Under the pieces are notes generated by a model. The model searched no databases and was not told where the DNA came from. It saw only the letters and a list, made by a program, of their open reading frames with translations. A stretch of DNA of 64,000 bases, from assembly GCA_028873515.1 (NCBI GenBank), contig JAGWIG010000004.1, positions 48,053 to 112,052 on the forward strand. Direction: 5' to 3'. Positions 38,582-50,488 of the stretch are shown one piece after another. The stretch's first letter is position 1. Every line of letters begins with the position of its first letter. The DNA is from Pseudomonadota bacterium. Its GTDB lineage: Bacteria; Pseudomonadota; Gammaproteobacteria; Burkholderiales; REEB80. Both the position numbers and the translations under genes were made by a program.

Positions 38582-39711
38582 TAGTCCTCCAGTAGCACCT
38601 TTAAAGTTTTTGCATAGATCTCGGTAAGCCGTTCGATATCTTCAATATCAATGTACTCGTCCACTTTATGGATGCTTGAATTTATTGGTCCGAATTCAAC
38701 AACCTGCGAACATATATCAATAATGAAGCGGCCATCAGAGGTTCCGCCGCTTGTAGAAAACTTAGGAGTAATCCCTGTTACTGATGAAATCGCTTGTTTA
38801 AGAATTTCTGTAAGATGTCCATTCGGTGTCAGAAACGGTAACCCTGACAGGGACCATTTCAATGAATATTTTAAGTCATGTTGATTCAAAATTGATTCTG
38901 TCTGAGCTTTAATTGATATAGGCGTTAAGGCGGGAGAAAAACGAAAATTGAATTCGGCGACAAGCGAGTCAGGAATGACATTATTTGCACCTGTTCCTGC
39001 ATGTATATTAGAAATCTGGAAGCTGGTTGGAGGGAAATAATCATTGCCCTTATCCCATTCAGTTCGGGTAAGTTCGGCAAGTGCAGGCACTGCACCATGA
39101 ATTGGGTTTATTGCAAGATGTGGATATGCGATGTGACCTTGGATGCCATGGACAGTCAAATAGCCGGATAGTGAACCTCTACGCCCGTTTTTTATAGTAT
39201 CACCCAGTTGTTGTTCCGAGGTGGGTTCACCCACTATGCAATAATCAATATGTTCATTACGCTTTTTTAACATCTCTACCAAAAGAACAGTTCCATTTGT
39301 CGCTGGCCCTTCTTCATCGGATGTGAGAAGAAGACCAATTGAGCCTGAACTTTTTAGGGAAAAAGTTAGCTGGCGTTCGATGGCACAGATAAATGCAGCA
39401 AGAGAAGCTTTCATGTCGGCAGATCCACGCCCATAAAGCTTACCTTCTCGTATGCTGGGAATGAATGGATCGCTATGCCATGCTTCTGATGGGCCTGGAG
39501 GGACGACATCAGTATGGCCTGCAAAAACAACCAGGGGTGAGCCTGTGCCTCGTCTAGCCCATAGGTTGGCAACTCCATTAGATACAAGTGTTTCGCAATT
39601 GAATCCCATGGGTTTAAGATAATTTACGATTAATTCCTGACATCCTGCATCATCAGGTGTCACTGAACGACGTTCTAGCAGGGCTTTACATAGCGATAGA
39701 GGGTTATTCAT
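38581..39711 (-). CDS. dapE: succinyl-diaminopimelate desuccinylase DapE
   Basis: DapE hydrolyses N-succinyl-LL-diaminopimelate in lysine and peptidoglycan-precursor synthesis. The 376 residues have the M20 metallopeptidase motifs: FAGHTDVVPPG, GRGSADMK, and TSDEEGPATNGT with the catalytic Glu pair. DapD of the same pathway is encoded 3 kb away on the same strand. It overlaps the ArsC-like gene by four bases. Confidence 0.96.
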   Translation of the reverse strand: MNNPLSLCKALLERRSVTPDDAGCQELIVNYLKPMGFNCETLVSNGVANLWARRGTGSPLVVFAGHTDVVPPGPSEAWHSDPFIPSIREGKLYGRGSADMKASLAAFICAIERQLTFSLKSSGSIGLLLTSDEEGPATNGTVLLVEMLKKRNEHIDYCIVGEPTSEQQLGDTIKNGRRGSLSGYLTVHGIQGHIAYPHLAINPIHGAVPALAELTRTEWDKGNDYFPPTSFQISNIHAGTGANNVIPDSLVAEFNFRFSPALTPISIKAQTESILNQHDLKYSLKWSLSGLPFLTPNGHLTEILKQAISSVTGITPKFSTSGGTSDGRFIIDICSQVVEFGPINSSIHKVDEYIDIEDIERLTEIYAKTLKVLLED

Positions 39712-40058
39712 TCCTTCTCCGGGAAATAATGGCTCCAGACTTCAGGATTGAAGCCAACAAGTATGTTTTCACCCTGCTCTACAACAGGCCTGCGTATGAG
39801 AGAGGGGTGTAACTGCATAAGCTCGATGGCTCCACTCATGTCCTTAACGTTTTCTTTTTCTTCTGGTTTAAGTTTTTTCCAGGTCAATCCCTTGCGGTTT
39901 ATCAGGTTTTCCCAGCCACTTGCATTACACCATCTTTTTAGTGTCATGGAATCTATCCCCTTGAGCTTATAGTTATGAAAGGGGAGGGAGTAACCTCTTT
40001 CGGCAAGCCACGTAAAGGCTTTTGTCATAGTTGAACAATTCTTTATTCCATATATCAT
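39708..40058 (-). CDS. Spx/ArsC-family protein (YffB-like)
   Basis: This 116-residue thioredoxin-fold protein has the single active-site cysteine in IKNCSTMTKA (Cys8), as in YffB/ArsC-like reductases. YffB genes very commonly precede dapE, as here with a four-base overlap. True arsenate reduction is not implied. The function of YffB is unsettled. Confidence 0.9.
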   Translation of the reverse strand: MIYGIKNCSTMTKAFTWLAERGYSLPFHNYKLKGIDSMTLKRWCNASGWENLINRKGLTWKKLKPEEKENVKDMSGAIELMQLHPSLIRRPVVEQGENILVGFNPEVWSHYFPEKE

Positions 40059-40518
40059 TTGGCTCCCGTGAACCCTTGTCAGACTTTATTCCAGCATGTC
40101 GTTAGCTGTTCATTTTCAGGATGCTGCAGGACCCTGGGCTGATCCATTGTACCGCTTCTTATGAATATTGGGGATCATTGCATTTCGAAACAGATAGGGA
40201 AGACCTCACCTAATTAATAAATCTATATTAGAATCATGATATAGTGTGCGTTTTTAACATGATTAACATGCTTTGCATACGCCATAACATTTTAACTTTT
40301 TGATTAAATGTAGTAAATGTAGAAAACGCTATTTAGTGCTGTAGTAGAAGAACTGTAGTTACAGTATTACTAAGGAACCTTACTTCCAAGCAGTGGCCAA
40401 TGATTTGGTAGGGGTGTTTTTTTACTCAAACAGATAGTTGCCAACCAATAATCGAAGCGATAATTTTACATTTGTATTTCAATACCCATCTGGTGTTTCC
40501 TGAAAAAGTAAAGCAGCC
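40059..40518. other. 460-base non-coding gap with short repeats
   Basis: No ORF is supported here. It holds a perfect tandem of TAAATGTAG (40305-40313 and 40314-40322) and a palindrome ACTGTA-GT-TACAGT (40352-40365). Together they may be the control region of the EEP-clsB pair that follows. No tRNA-like fold or terminator with a T-run was recognised. Confidence 0.5.
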
Positions 40519-41397
40519 ATGAAATTTACTAAAAGTCAGCTCGAGGACTGGAAGCCTTCTTCACAAGGCGCAGGGACTTTTAAGACGCATGCTGAAAATG
40601 AAGGCAGTCCGAAGACTTTATCCTCTAACGAATCTCAGCCCGATAGTTCTTTGTTATTAAAAATTGCAACTTATAATATTCATAAAGGGTTTTCCCGTTT
40701 TAATCAACGTCATGTTTTACATGAGCTTCGAAAGCTATTACATGAAATGCATGCAGATCTGGTTTTCCTGCAGGAGGTAGTTGGAGAACATGCCCTTCAT
40801 GCCGAACGCTTTGAAGACTGGCCTGCTGCAAGCCAATATGAATTTCTTGCTGAGAATATCTGGCCTGACTATGCTTATGGAAAAAATGCAGTTTATCCTG
40901 ATGGACACCATGGGAATGCGATTCTTTCTCGATTTCCCATCCTTATGTGGGAAAATGAAGATGTTTCCACTCACCGTTTTGAGCAGCGAGGACTTTTACA
41001 CTGTGTAATTTCTATGCCCGGTTGGGATATTCCTTTACATGCCGTCTGTGCCCATCTTGGGCTTTTTTCTCGAGGAAGAAGGCATCAACTTGAAGCCTTA
41101 AGAGATCGTATTGAAAGAGTGGTTCCGGATGAAGCTCCGTTAATCGTTGCTGGAGATTTTAACGACTGGCGTTGTGAAGCAGGTAAAGTTTTAGCCGAAC
41201 CATTATGTCTGGTTGAATGTTTTGAATCTTCTTATGGCCATCCAGCTCGAAGCTATCCATCAAACTTTCCTTTGTTTCGGCTAGATCGAATCTATATTAG
41301 AGGTTTTCAGGCCCAGACTGCCTATGTCTTAGCTGGTAACCCATGGTCCATGCTATCAGATCATGCCCCTCTTTTTGCCTCTGTAAGTCATCTATGA
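40519..41397 (+). CDS. endonuclease/exonuclease/phosphatase (EEP) family protein
   Basis: The 292 residues carry a DNase I-like fold starting near residue 48 (IATYNIHKG), with the catalytic Glu in LQEVVG, GDFNDWR and the C-terminal SDHAPL. The first 45 residues are hydrophilic and look disordered. Members hydrolyse phosphodiesters in nucleic acids or lipids. Here the four-base overlap with a cardiolipin synthase gene favours a phospholipid-linked role, as seen for ybhP next to clsB in E. coli. No signal peptide. Confidence 0.9.
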   Translation: MKFTKSQLEDWKPSSQGAGTFKTHAENEGSPKTLSSNESQPDSSLLLKIATYNIHKGFSRFNQRHVLHELRKLLHEMHADLVFLQEVVGEHALHAERFEDWPAASQYEFLAENIWPDYAYGKNAVYPDGHHGNAILSRFPILMWENEDVSTHRFEQRGLLHCVISMPGWDIPLHAVCAHLGLFSRGRRHQLEALRDRIERVVPDEAPLIVAGDFNDWRCEAGKVLAEPLCLVECFESSYGHPARSYPSNFPLFRLDRIYIRGFQAQTAYVLAGNPWSMLSDHAPLFASVSHL

Positions 41398-42557
41398 CTA
41401 AAATTGTTTATGGCAATGACATTCAGCTTTTGCAGTCGGGAATAGAATATTTTCCAGCTTTGATCAGTGCTTTTGATGAAGCCAAGATCGAAATTCATGT
41501 TGAAACCTATATATTTGAATTAGACGCAACTGGCATGTTAGTACGTGATGCTTTGGTTCGTGCTTTGCATCGGGGCGTTAAGGTCCATGTGCTCTTGGAC
41601 GGCTATGGCTCCTTGCCATTTTTGCAGCAACAACTTTTTGAATTCACCGGCAAGGGAATTGAAGTTCTGGTCTATCGGCCGGATTCAGGTAGTTTTTTGT
41701 TTAAAAGACAACGGCTTCGCCGGTTGCATCGCAAGATTGTTCTTGTAGACAGTTCTTTGGCTTTTGTGGGTGGTATTAATATTATTGATGATATGAACCG
41801 GCACCAATTTTCCGCTCCAAGATTTGATTTTGCTGTTTCTGTAAGAGGGCCGCTCGTCAGAGACATTTATCGAAGTGTTAAGGGCCTGTGGCGTTTGGTC
41901 TCCTTATTTGAATTCGCTGGAAGGCGGCCATTTTTTATACACCCGCCTACAATCCCTGTTGTGGGAAGCATGAAGGCAGGTTTTGCAATCCGGGATAATA
42001 TTAAGCATCGTCGAGCTATTGAATTGGCCTATCTTGATGCGGTTCGTGCCTCGCAGCATGAAATCATTCTTTCCATTGCCTATTTTCTTCCAGGCCAGGT
42101 TTTTCGAGAGGCGCTTCTAGAAGCCGCACGTCGAGGTGTTCGAGTTATACTCTTACTACAGGGACGTGCTGATCACCCATTGGTGCACTACGCCGAACAT
42201 AGCCTTTATGATGAATTTATGTCAGGTGGCATCGAGATTCATGAATATGTTCGTAGCCATCTTCATGCCAAGGTGGCAGTTATTGATGAATATTGGTCGA
42301 CAGTTGGCTCATCTAATCTTGATCCTTTTTCATTATTGCTTGCAAGAGAGGCAAACATTATTGTCGAGGATGAGCGTTTTGCCAGGCAGCTTAAAGGCAA
42401 GCTGCTTGAGGCTTTAAAAAAAGATGCAATCCAGTTGTCCTTGGCTGTTTGGCGCAACAACAAACTGGATCGGCTATGGAATCGCTTGGCTTACCGATCA
42501 TTACGAGTTCTTATAGGTTTGATTGGTTATCCTCTTGATCGCGATCATTCCTTGTAA
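41394..42557 (+). CDS. clsB: cardiolipin synthase ClsB-like (phospholipase D family)
   Basis: This 387-residue phospholipase-D-superfamily enzyme has two HKD motifs. The first is His112-x-Lys114 with Asp119 (LHRKIVLVD); the second is LHAKVAVID near residue 300. There is no N-terminal membrane region, as in ClsB. It should condense phosphatidylglycerol into cardiolipin at the inner membrane. The frame opens earlier at 41343, but the ATG at 41394 overlaps the EEP stop (ATGA) and gives the family N-terminus. Confidence 0.92.
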   Translation: MTKIVYGNDIQLLQSGIEYFPALISAFDEAKIEIHVETYIFELDATGMLVRDALVRALHRGVKVHVLLDGYGSLPFLQQQLFEFTGKGIEVLVYRPDSGSFLFKRQRLRRLHRKIVLVDSSLAFVGGINIIDDMNRHQFSAPRFDFAVSVRGPLVRDIYRSVKGLWRLVSLFEFAGRRPFFIHPPTIPVVGSMKAGFAIRDNIKHRRAIELAYLDAVRASQHEIILSIAYFLPGQVFREALLEAARRGVRVILLLQGRADHPLVHYAEHSLYDEFMSGGIEIHEYVRSHLHAKVAVIDEYWSTVGSSNLDPFSLLLAREANIIVEDERFARQLKGKLLEALKKDAIQLSLAVWRNNKLDRLWNRLAYRSLRVLIGLIGYPLDRDHSL

Positions 42558-42591
42558 CAGATAGGATAGCCGTAAAAAATCACTGCGCGGC

Positions 42592-43410
42592 TTAGATACT
42601 TCGAAGCAATTCGTTGATACCTATTTTTGCACGGGTTTTTGCATCAACACGCTTGACGATAACCGCACAATATAAACTGTACCGACCCTCAGTTGAGGGT
42701 AGGTTTCCCGAAACAACAACAGATCCTGCCGGTATCCGTCCATAACTTGTTGTTCCAGAATCACGGTTATAAATCCGGGTGCTTTGACCGATATAAACCC
42801 CCATTGAAATCACTGATCCTTCCTCAACAACAACTCCTTCTACAATTTCTGAGCGTGCCCCAATAAAACAGTTATCTTCAATGATGGTGGGTGAAGCCTG
42901 TACGGGCTCCAATACGCCGCCGATCCCTACCCCTCCTGAGAGATGCACATTGCGCCCAATTTGGGCACAGGAGCCAACCGTAGCCCAGGTATCTACCATG
43001 CTTCCTTCGCCGACATAGGCTCCAATATTGACATATGAAGGCATCATTACTACATTGGGAGCGATATAGGCTCCATGCCTTGCAAATGCGGGAGGCGCCA
43101 CCCGGAAACCTGCTTTCTCAAAATCTTCTGTTTGCCATTTTTCAAATTTTCCTGGAACCTTGTCGAAATAATGCGTAAAAGAACCTTCGATAATACTGTT
43201 ATTTGTTAGCCGAAAAGAAAGAAGCACCGCCTTTTTAAGCCATTCATGTGTAATCCATGCACCGTTTATTTTTTCTGCTACCCGCAATTTCCCCTGATCT
43301 AGCATATCAAGTATTTCTTTAACTGCTGTTTTTAATTCATGGGAAGCATTGCCAGGATTTAGGTTGCTGCGTGTCTCGTAAGCTGATTCAATCAGTTGCT
43401 GGTGGTTCAT
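42592..43410 (-). CDS. dapD: tetrahydrodipicolinate N-succinyltransferase DapD
   Basis: DapD adds succinyl from succinyl-CoA to tetrahydrodipicolinate in the succinylase lysine pathway. The 272 residues have the N-terminal helical part and a left-handed beta helix of hexapeptide repeats from about 100 to 235. Three in-frame ATGs are possible (43449, 43413, 43410). The last best fits the GGGGA ribosome site and the E. coli length (274). Confidence 0.95.
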   Translation of the reverse strand: MNHQQLIESAYETRSNLNPGNASHELKTAVKEILDMLDQGKLRVAEKINGAWITHEWLKKAVLLSFRLTNNSIIEGSFTHYFDKVPGKFEKWQTEDFEKAGFRVAPPAFARHGAYIAPNVVMMPSYVNIGAYVGEGSMVDTWATVGSCAQIGRNVHLSGGVGIGGVLEPVQASPTIIEDNCFIGARSEIVEGVVVEEGSVISMGVYIGQSTRIYNRDSGTTSYGRIPAGSVVVSGNLPSTEGRYSLYCAVIVKRVDAKTRAKIGINELLRSI

Positions 43411-43512
43411 CATATCCCCGTTTATTTTCTGATTGCTAAATTGCTGCATTATAGCAATAAGCCTTACGACCTAAAAACAAGCTAGAATGTTTATTTTGGT
43501 TTACCAAATACC

Positions 43513-44421
43513 ATGTCACAAAATGAAGCAAACATAAGATCTACACTCGGGTTACTTTCTGGGGCACTGGTTTGGGGATTTATGTGGTATCCACTGCGTA
43601 TATTTTCTGGTTGGGGAATTGACGGACCCTTTGCTAGCACCATTATCTATGGCCTTGGGATTTTTCTACCCATTACTTTTACCACATTTACATGGAAAGT
43701 TTTGCGAACCAATGCAGTGTTGTTACTTGCTATTGGATTGGCTTCTGGAGCAACCAATCTTGGCTTTATCATGGCTGTTATACATGGTCAGGTGATGCGG
43801 GTTGTGCTTTTGTTTTATCTTGCCCCCTTATGGACGGTTCTGTTTTCAAAAATGTTTTTGCGTGAAGCATTGCGACCGGCTGGCTATGTGCTTATGGTTA
43901 TAGCGATTATTGGAGCAGCTTTTATGCTTTGGCGACCAGAGCTAGGAATGCCCTTACCTGAAAATAGTTCTGAATGGCTTGCTCTAGTTTCCGGAATTTT
44001 ATTTGCCCTAATGAATGTGCTGTCACGGAAAGCGGCTTATCTGGATTTTTCCTTAAGATCGAGTATTGTATGTGCAGGGGTGTTTGTTATTGGAATGCTG
44101 GTATTTCTTGTAGAAGGTGAACCTTTGAAATTGGCTGTTCCCTTTCAGGGCTGGTTTCTTGTAGTTATCGTTGGAATTCTGGTTTCAGTGAGTAATCTAT
44201 TTGTTCAGTATGGCCTTACCTATACATCAGCGAATCGCGCAGTATTAATTTTTTTGATCGAACTTATCGTTGCAGGATTATCAAGTTGGTTGATAGCTGG
44301 CGAAGTCATGAACGCACGCGAATGGTTTGGTGGCGGCTGTATCGTCTTCGCTGGTATTATGGCTTCAATTATTCCTCTGAATCAACCGTTGAATGCGCTT
44401 GAGAAAAATTCTCTAGATTAA
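43513..44421 (+). CDS. EamA-family (DMT) transporter
   Basis: This 302-residue inner-membrane protein has about ten predicted helices in two EamA repeats (residues 10-145 and 155-290). DMT carriers export metabolites or amino acids, but the substrate is not readable from sequence. It is divergent from dapD. Its 3' end overlaps convergent queF by 53 bases. Confidence 0.92.
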   Translation: MSQNEANIRSTLGLLSGALVWGFMWYPLRIFSGWGIDGPFASTIIYGLGIFLPITFTTFTWKVLRTNAVLLLAIGLASGATNLGFIMAVIHGQVMRVVLLFYLAPLWTVLFSKMFLREALRPAGYVLMVIAIIGAAFMLWRPELGMPLPENSSEWLALVSGILFALMNVLSRKAAYLDFSLRSSIVCAGVFVIGMLVFLVEGEPLKLAVPFQGWFLVVIVGILVSVSNLFVQYGLTYTSANRAVLIFLIELIVAGLSSWLIAGEVMNAREWFGGGCIVFAGIMASIIPLNQPLNALEKNSLD

Positions 44422-44797
44422 TTGCAGGGAGTGCAATCCAGCCATCCTTTCGATGTTCTGCAACAACATTGGTAAATAAGCCGCCGCGAACATAGAATTT
44501 TGCTGTAAGTTTAAGGTAGCGAGGGTTTATAGCCTTTACCAAATCATCGACGATCTGGTTTGTGACTGCTTCATGGAATGCGCCTTCATTTCGAAAGGAC
44601 CATATATACATTTTGAGGCTTTTTAATTCAATGCAACGCTCATCAGGAATGTAACCAAGAATCAACTTGGCGAAATCGGGTTGCCCTGTTAGAGGACAAA
44701 GGCAGGTGAATTCTGGAATCTGAATGTGGACGACGTAATCCCTTGAAGGAGCAGGATTAAGAAAACTATCAATGATTTTACTAGGCTTTATTGGCAT
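44369..44797 (-). CDS. queF: NADPH-dependent 7-cyano-7-deazaguanine reductase QueF
   Basis: QueF reduces the nitrile preQ0 to preQ1 in queuosine synthesis. The 142 residues match the short, unimodular QueF. The thioimide-forming cysteine lies in [14 protein letters not shown], and the QueF motif is [12 protein letters not shown]. The frame extends upstream to 44965, but the extra 56 residues are not family-like; ATG 44797 is used. I looked for a preQ1 riboswitch upstream and did not find one. Confidence 0.94.
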   Translation of the reverse strand: MPIKPSKIIDSFLNPAPSRDYVVHIQIPEFTCLCPLTGQPDFAKLILGYIPDERCIELKSLKMYIWSFRNEGAFHEAVTNQIVDDLVKAINPRYLKLTAKFYVRGGLFTNVVAEHRKDGWIALPAINLENFSQAHSTVDSEE

Positions 44798-45025
44798 TTT
44801 TCTCACATGAAAAAATATGTTTGCGAAACTATAACGTAATGGCTTATTGATTGCTATCCAGTGGAATTGTGCAAGGTTGAATAAAAAAAAACAAAGGATT
44901 TTGCTATTTTCTTTTAATACGGCTGAATTTTTTAATATTTTTCGGTATGATTGAGAGGGCATCATATGCAGATAGGCTTATGATGGGTAGACTTAATTCT
45001 TGAAAGCATCCAGACGGAGTTAAGG

Positions 45026-46084
45026 ATGAATGAATTGCAACTTGGTCTTGCAGGCGTAGGAATAATTGTTGTTGTTGCTGTAGTAGTTTTTAACCGAATG
45101 CAGGAGCGTAGATTCCGGCGCAAGACTGAAGCTAGTTTTGGTGAACAGGAAGATATTCTGCTCAAAACCGTGTCGGGACGAAATGAACCGGTTTTGGTTT
45201 CTCTGGCAGAACCACTACCTGAAGAAATTATTGTTGAAGCGGCTGTCCCTGTTCCCGAAGAGGGGTTACCGGCCAGCGTTGATCCGGCTATTGATTATGT
45301 TTCATGGGTGTTGGCTGATTCTCCCATTATTGGATCTTCCATTAAGGAAATCTTACGAAAACAGCCCGTGTTTACTAAATCCGTACTTTGGCTGGGTCTT
45401 CGCAAATCAGATCATCACTGGCAGGAAGTGATGAGAGCATCTGATGATACCGAATTTGTAAAAATGGTTGCAAGAGTGCAACTCGTTGACCGCTCTGGTC
45501 CTATTAGTGCACGTGATTTGTCAACTTTTTGTACGATGGTTCAACATGTGGCGCAACCTTTCCGTGCAGTTTGCCCAGAACCTGATGAAGCTCGTGCACA
45601 AGCTGTAGAGCTAGACGAAGTTTGTGCAGAAGTTGACGTGCAAGTGGGTATAAACATTTTTGCCCACAGTGAGAGCCTTGCCGCAACCCAGGTTAGAGCA
45701 CTAGCTGAGTCTATAGGGATGAAGCTTATGAAAGATGGAATGTTTCACAAATATGATGAGGCAGGGAATACCGTTTATACGCTTAGTAATTATGGTGATG
45801 AGCCTTTTGATGGCACTACAATTCGACAGATGACCACTCATGGAATCACTTTTTTGGTCGATGTTCCTAAGGTTAAAAATGGCCTTGAGGTTTTTGATGA
45901 GGTTGTTTCTGGTGCAACCAAAATGGCACAGTCATTAAATGCAATTTTAGCAGATGACAATCAGAAACCCTTAAGCCCTGCTGGAATTGCGGCGATTCGA
46001 CGTCAACTGGAACAAATATATAAAAGAATGCAGACATTCTGTATCAAACCTGGTAGTGATGGGGCCATGCGGCTGTTTTCCTAA
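45026..46084 (+). CDS. zipA: cell division protein ZipA
   Basis: ZipA anchors FtsZ to the inner membrane. The 352 residues have an N-terminal transmembrane helix (about 5-23), a basic stretch, a variable linker, and a C-terminal FtsZ-binding domain from about 205 (VDVQVGINIFAHSE to the end). It precedes ligA by 64 bases, the classic zipA-ligA pairing. Confidence 0.94.
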   Translation: MNELQLGLAGVGIIVVVAVVVFNRMQERRFRRKTEASFGEQEDILLKTVSGRNEPVLVSLAEPLPEEIIVEAAVPVPEEGLPASVDPAIDYVSWVLADSPIIGSSIKEILRKQPVFTKSVLWLGLRKSDHHWQEVMRASDDTEFVKMVARVQLVDRSGPISARDLSTFCTMVQHVAQPFRAVCPEPDEARAQAVELDEVCAEVDVQVGINIFAHSESLAATQVRALAESIGMKLMKDGMFHKYDEAGNTVYTLSNYGDEPFDGTTIRQMTTHGITFLVDVPKVKNGLEVFDEVVSGATKMAQSLNAILADDNQKPLSPAGIAAIRRQLEQIYKRMQTFCIKPGSDGAMRLFS

Positions 46085-46148
46085 TATTAGTTCAAGTGGT
46101 AAGGCTGCCTAGTAATTTTTTTCTTTTTTTATGCGCGGAATCACTTGA

Positions 46149-48260
<2,112 letters not shown>

Positions 48261-48301
48261 CCCTCGTGTTACAATAGGTGTAAATTTCTTGAGAGATAAC
48301 A

Positions 48302-49177
48302 GTGAATAGAATTACAAAGGCAGTATTTCCTGTGGCTGGGATGGGTACACGATTTCTTCCTGCAACTAAGGCTAGCCCAAAGGAAATGTTACCAATTGTT
48401 GATAAACCCCTTATTCAATATGCTGTGGAAGAGGCAATTGAAGCTGGCATTACCGAGTTGATATTTGTTACAGGAAGGTCAAAACGAGCGATTGAAGATC
48501 ATTTTGACAAAGCCTATGAAGTTGAGACTACTTTGGCTTCAAAAGGGAAAACAAAACTGCTTGAACAGATACAGGACATTCTTCCGCCGCAGGTTACTTG
48601 TATCTATACACGTCAGCCAGAAGCTCTAGGTTTGGGTCACGCCATACTTTGCGCACGGGCTGTGGTAGGAGAATCACCCTTTGCTGTAGTTTTAGCAGAT
48701 GATTTAATCGATGCTACTCCCTCTGTTCTTGGCCAGATGATTGAACATTATACCCATTTCCACAGTTCTATCATCGGGGTGCAAAATGTAGCTGTTAATG
48801 AAACTGATCAGTATGGGATTGTTAAATTTGATAATATCCAGGAACGTATACACCGGATTACGGGCATAATTGAGAAACCCAAATCCGATAAGGCACCTTC
48901 AACACTTGGTGTTGTTGGTCGGTATATTTTGACACCTCGAATTTTTGAGGAACTTGAGGCAATTTCATCTGGGGTCGGAGGTGAAATCCAGTTGACTGAT
49001 GCCATTGCACGGCTTGTTAATCGAGAAATGGTTCTTGCTTATGAATTCGAAGGTAAACGCTATGATTGTGGTAGCAAGCTCGGTTATCTTAAGGCAACAG
49101 TAGATTTTGCAATGAAACATCCTGATTTAGCTGAGGAATTTTCATCCTGGCTTACTGGGCGGGCAGGTGGCGCATGA
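48302..49177 (+). CDS. galU: UTP-glucose-1-phosphate uridylyltransferase GalU
   Basis: GalU makes UDP-glucose for envelope polysaccharides. The 291 residues begin with the nucleotide-binding FPVAGMGTRFLPATKASPKE stretch and contain VVLADDLID and IIEKP. The start is GTG at 48302 with GAGAG upstream. It overlaps the following phosphoribosyltransferase gene by four bases. Confidence 0.96.
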   Translation: MNRITKAVFPVAGMGTRFLPATKASPKEMLPIVDKPLIQYAVEEAIEAGITELIFVTGRSKRAIEDHFDKAYEVETTLASKGKTKLLEQIQDILPPQVTCIYTRQPEALGLGHAILCARAVVGESPFAVVLADDLIDATPSVLGQMIEHYTHFHSSIIGVQNVAVNETDQYGIVKFDNIQERIHRITGIIEKPKSDKAPSTLGVVGRYILTPRIFEELEAISSGVGGEIQLTDAIARLVNREMVLAYEFEGKRYDCGSKLGYLKATVDFAMKHPDLAEEFSSWLTGRAGGA

Positions 49178-49734
49178 CACCAGAGGCAGCAGAATCGTTG
49201 CTTGAATCAGCTGTGTGTGTGGCGGGGACTGAAAAAATCGAGCGGGCCTTATCTGATATGGCAATGGCAATTAGCAATCGACTTGAAAAATCAAACCCAG
49301 TTATTCTACCGGTTATGACCGGAGCGCTCATTTTTGCTGGACATTTACTCCCGAAATTGACTTTTCCTCTGGAAATAGATTATCTGCAGGCTAATCGTTA
49401 TGGTCAAAATATGACAGGCGGGAGGGTGCATTGGCGTATTGAACCAAGAATTGATTTGCATGGCCGCAGCGTTCTAATCTTGGATGATATTCTAGATAAA
49501 GGGATTACGCTTGAAGCTGTCTGTAAAAAAATGGCTTCTTATGGTGCATCTGAGGTTCTGACAGCCGTGTTTGTAAATAAACGTCTGGCTGCTTCCAGGA
49601 ACATGAAGGCTGACTTTATCGGGCTTGAATTACCAGATCGTTTTTTGTTTGGGTTTGGCCTTGATATCTATGGCTATTGGCGTAATTTGCCACGCATTTA
49701 TGCAATCCCTGAAAATAAATATAAGGATTTTTGA
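49174..49734 (+). CDS. purine (hypoxanthine-guanine) phosphoribosyltransferase
   Basis: This 186-residue type I phosphoribosyltransferase has the PRPP motif VLILDDILDKGITLEA (about 105-120). VLPVMTGALIFAGHLL and ELPDRFLFGFGLDIYGYWRNLP match hypoxanthine-guanine enzymes. It salvages hypoxanthine or guanine to nucleotides. The next gene makes a free purine base from methylthio-nucleosides, so the pair plausibly forms a salvage route. It overlaps neighbours on both sides. Confidence 0.92.
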   Translation: MTPEAAESLLESAVCVAGTEKIERALSDMAMAISNRLEKSNPVILPVMTGALIFAGHLLPKLTFPLEIDYLQANRYGQNMTGGRVHWRIEPRIDLHGRSVLILDDILDKGITLEAVCKKMASYGASEVLTAVFVNKRLAASRNMKADFIGLELPDRFLFGFGLDIYGYWRNLPRIYAIPENKYKDF

Positions 49735-50480
49735 TGCTAGCAATTCTGGGGGGTACAGGATTAACAAACCTTGCTGATCTGAAAATTACCCATCGTCAGG
49801 TCATTCGAACGCCCTATGGCGAACCGTCTGGAGCGCTGCTTTTAGGAAATATTGCTGGACACGAATTGATGTTTATGGCCCGCCATGGATATGGGCATAC
49901 AATTCCGCCACACCTTGTTAATTATCGTGCCAATATCTGGGCACTTGCTGCACAAAAGGCATCTCATGTTGTATCAGTTTCTGCTGTAGGTGGTATTGAT
50001 CCGAGACTTGTTCCCGGAACTCTCGTCATGCCGGATCAATTAATTGATTATACCTATGGTCGTAAACATACTTTTTTTGACACGACTGATCAAAGAGTTG
50101 CCCATATGGATTTTACAGAACCCTTTTCTCCCGAGCTTCGGGATATATGCATCAATGCTGCCAGCAAATCTTCCATTGATGTCAAGTCTGGCGGGGTCTA
50201 TGCAGTAAGTCAGGGGCCTCGACTTGATACAGCAGCGGAAGTCAGGCGTTATGCTTATGATGGGGCTAGCATGGTTGGGATGACCGGGATGCCTGAAGCG
50301 GCGCTTGCAAGGGAGCTGGGGCTTCAGTATGTTACATTGGCTGTGGTTTCGAATTATGCGGCAGGTTGTGGTGATAATTTACAGCGGATAGAAGGTAAAA
50401 CAGTCTATGCCGCTTTGGAACGGACTATGCAGCGAGTACGAAGTTTCCTTGAGCAAGTTGTGATCTGTTTTCATGACTGA
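49734..50480 (+). CDS. mtnP: S-methyl-5'-thioinosine / methylthioadenosine phosphorylase
   Basis: This 248-residue nucleoside phosphorylase II-type enzyme starts MLAILGGTGL and has RHGYGHTIPPHLVNYRAN and GMTGMPEAALARELGL. That motif set is shared by MTAP and by the Pseudomonas S-methyl-5'-thioinosine phosphorylase. The latter would yield hypoxanthine, the substrate of the phosphoribosyltransferase encoded just upstream. Substrate choice (thioinosine or thioadenosine) cannot be read safely. The start shares one base with the previous stop. The stop abuts that of def. Confidence 0.9.
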   Translation: MLAILGGTGLTNLADLKITHRQVIRTPYGEPSGALLLGNIAGHELMFMARHGYGHTIPPHLVNYRANIWALAAQKASHVVSVSAVGGIDPRLVPGTLVMPDQLIDYTYGRKHTFFDTTDQRVAHMDFTEPFSPELRDICINAASKSSIDVKSGGVYAVSQGPRLDTAAEVRRYAYDGASMVGMTGMPEAALARELGLQYVTLAVVSNYAAGCGDNLQRIEGKTVYAALERTMQRVRSFLEQVVICFHD

Positions 50481-50488
50481 TCAGTCAT
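50473..50488. repeat. 16-bp perfect palindrome spanning two stop codons
   Basis: ATGACTGATCAGTCAT is a perfect palindrome centred exactly between the mtnP stop (TGA 50478-50480) and the convergent def stop (50481-50483). Both proteins end with a GAC codon followed by TGA. It has no loop or T-run. Confidence 0.8.

Noticed and set aside
44798..45025. preQ1 riboswitch upstream of queF
   Set aside because: The conserved preQ1-I loop and A-rich tail pattern could not be found in the minus-strand leader.
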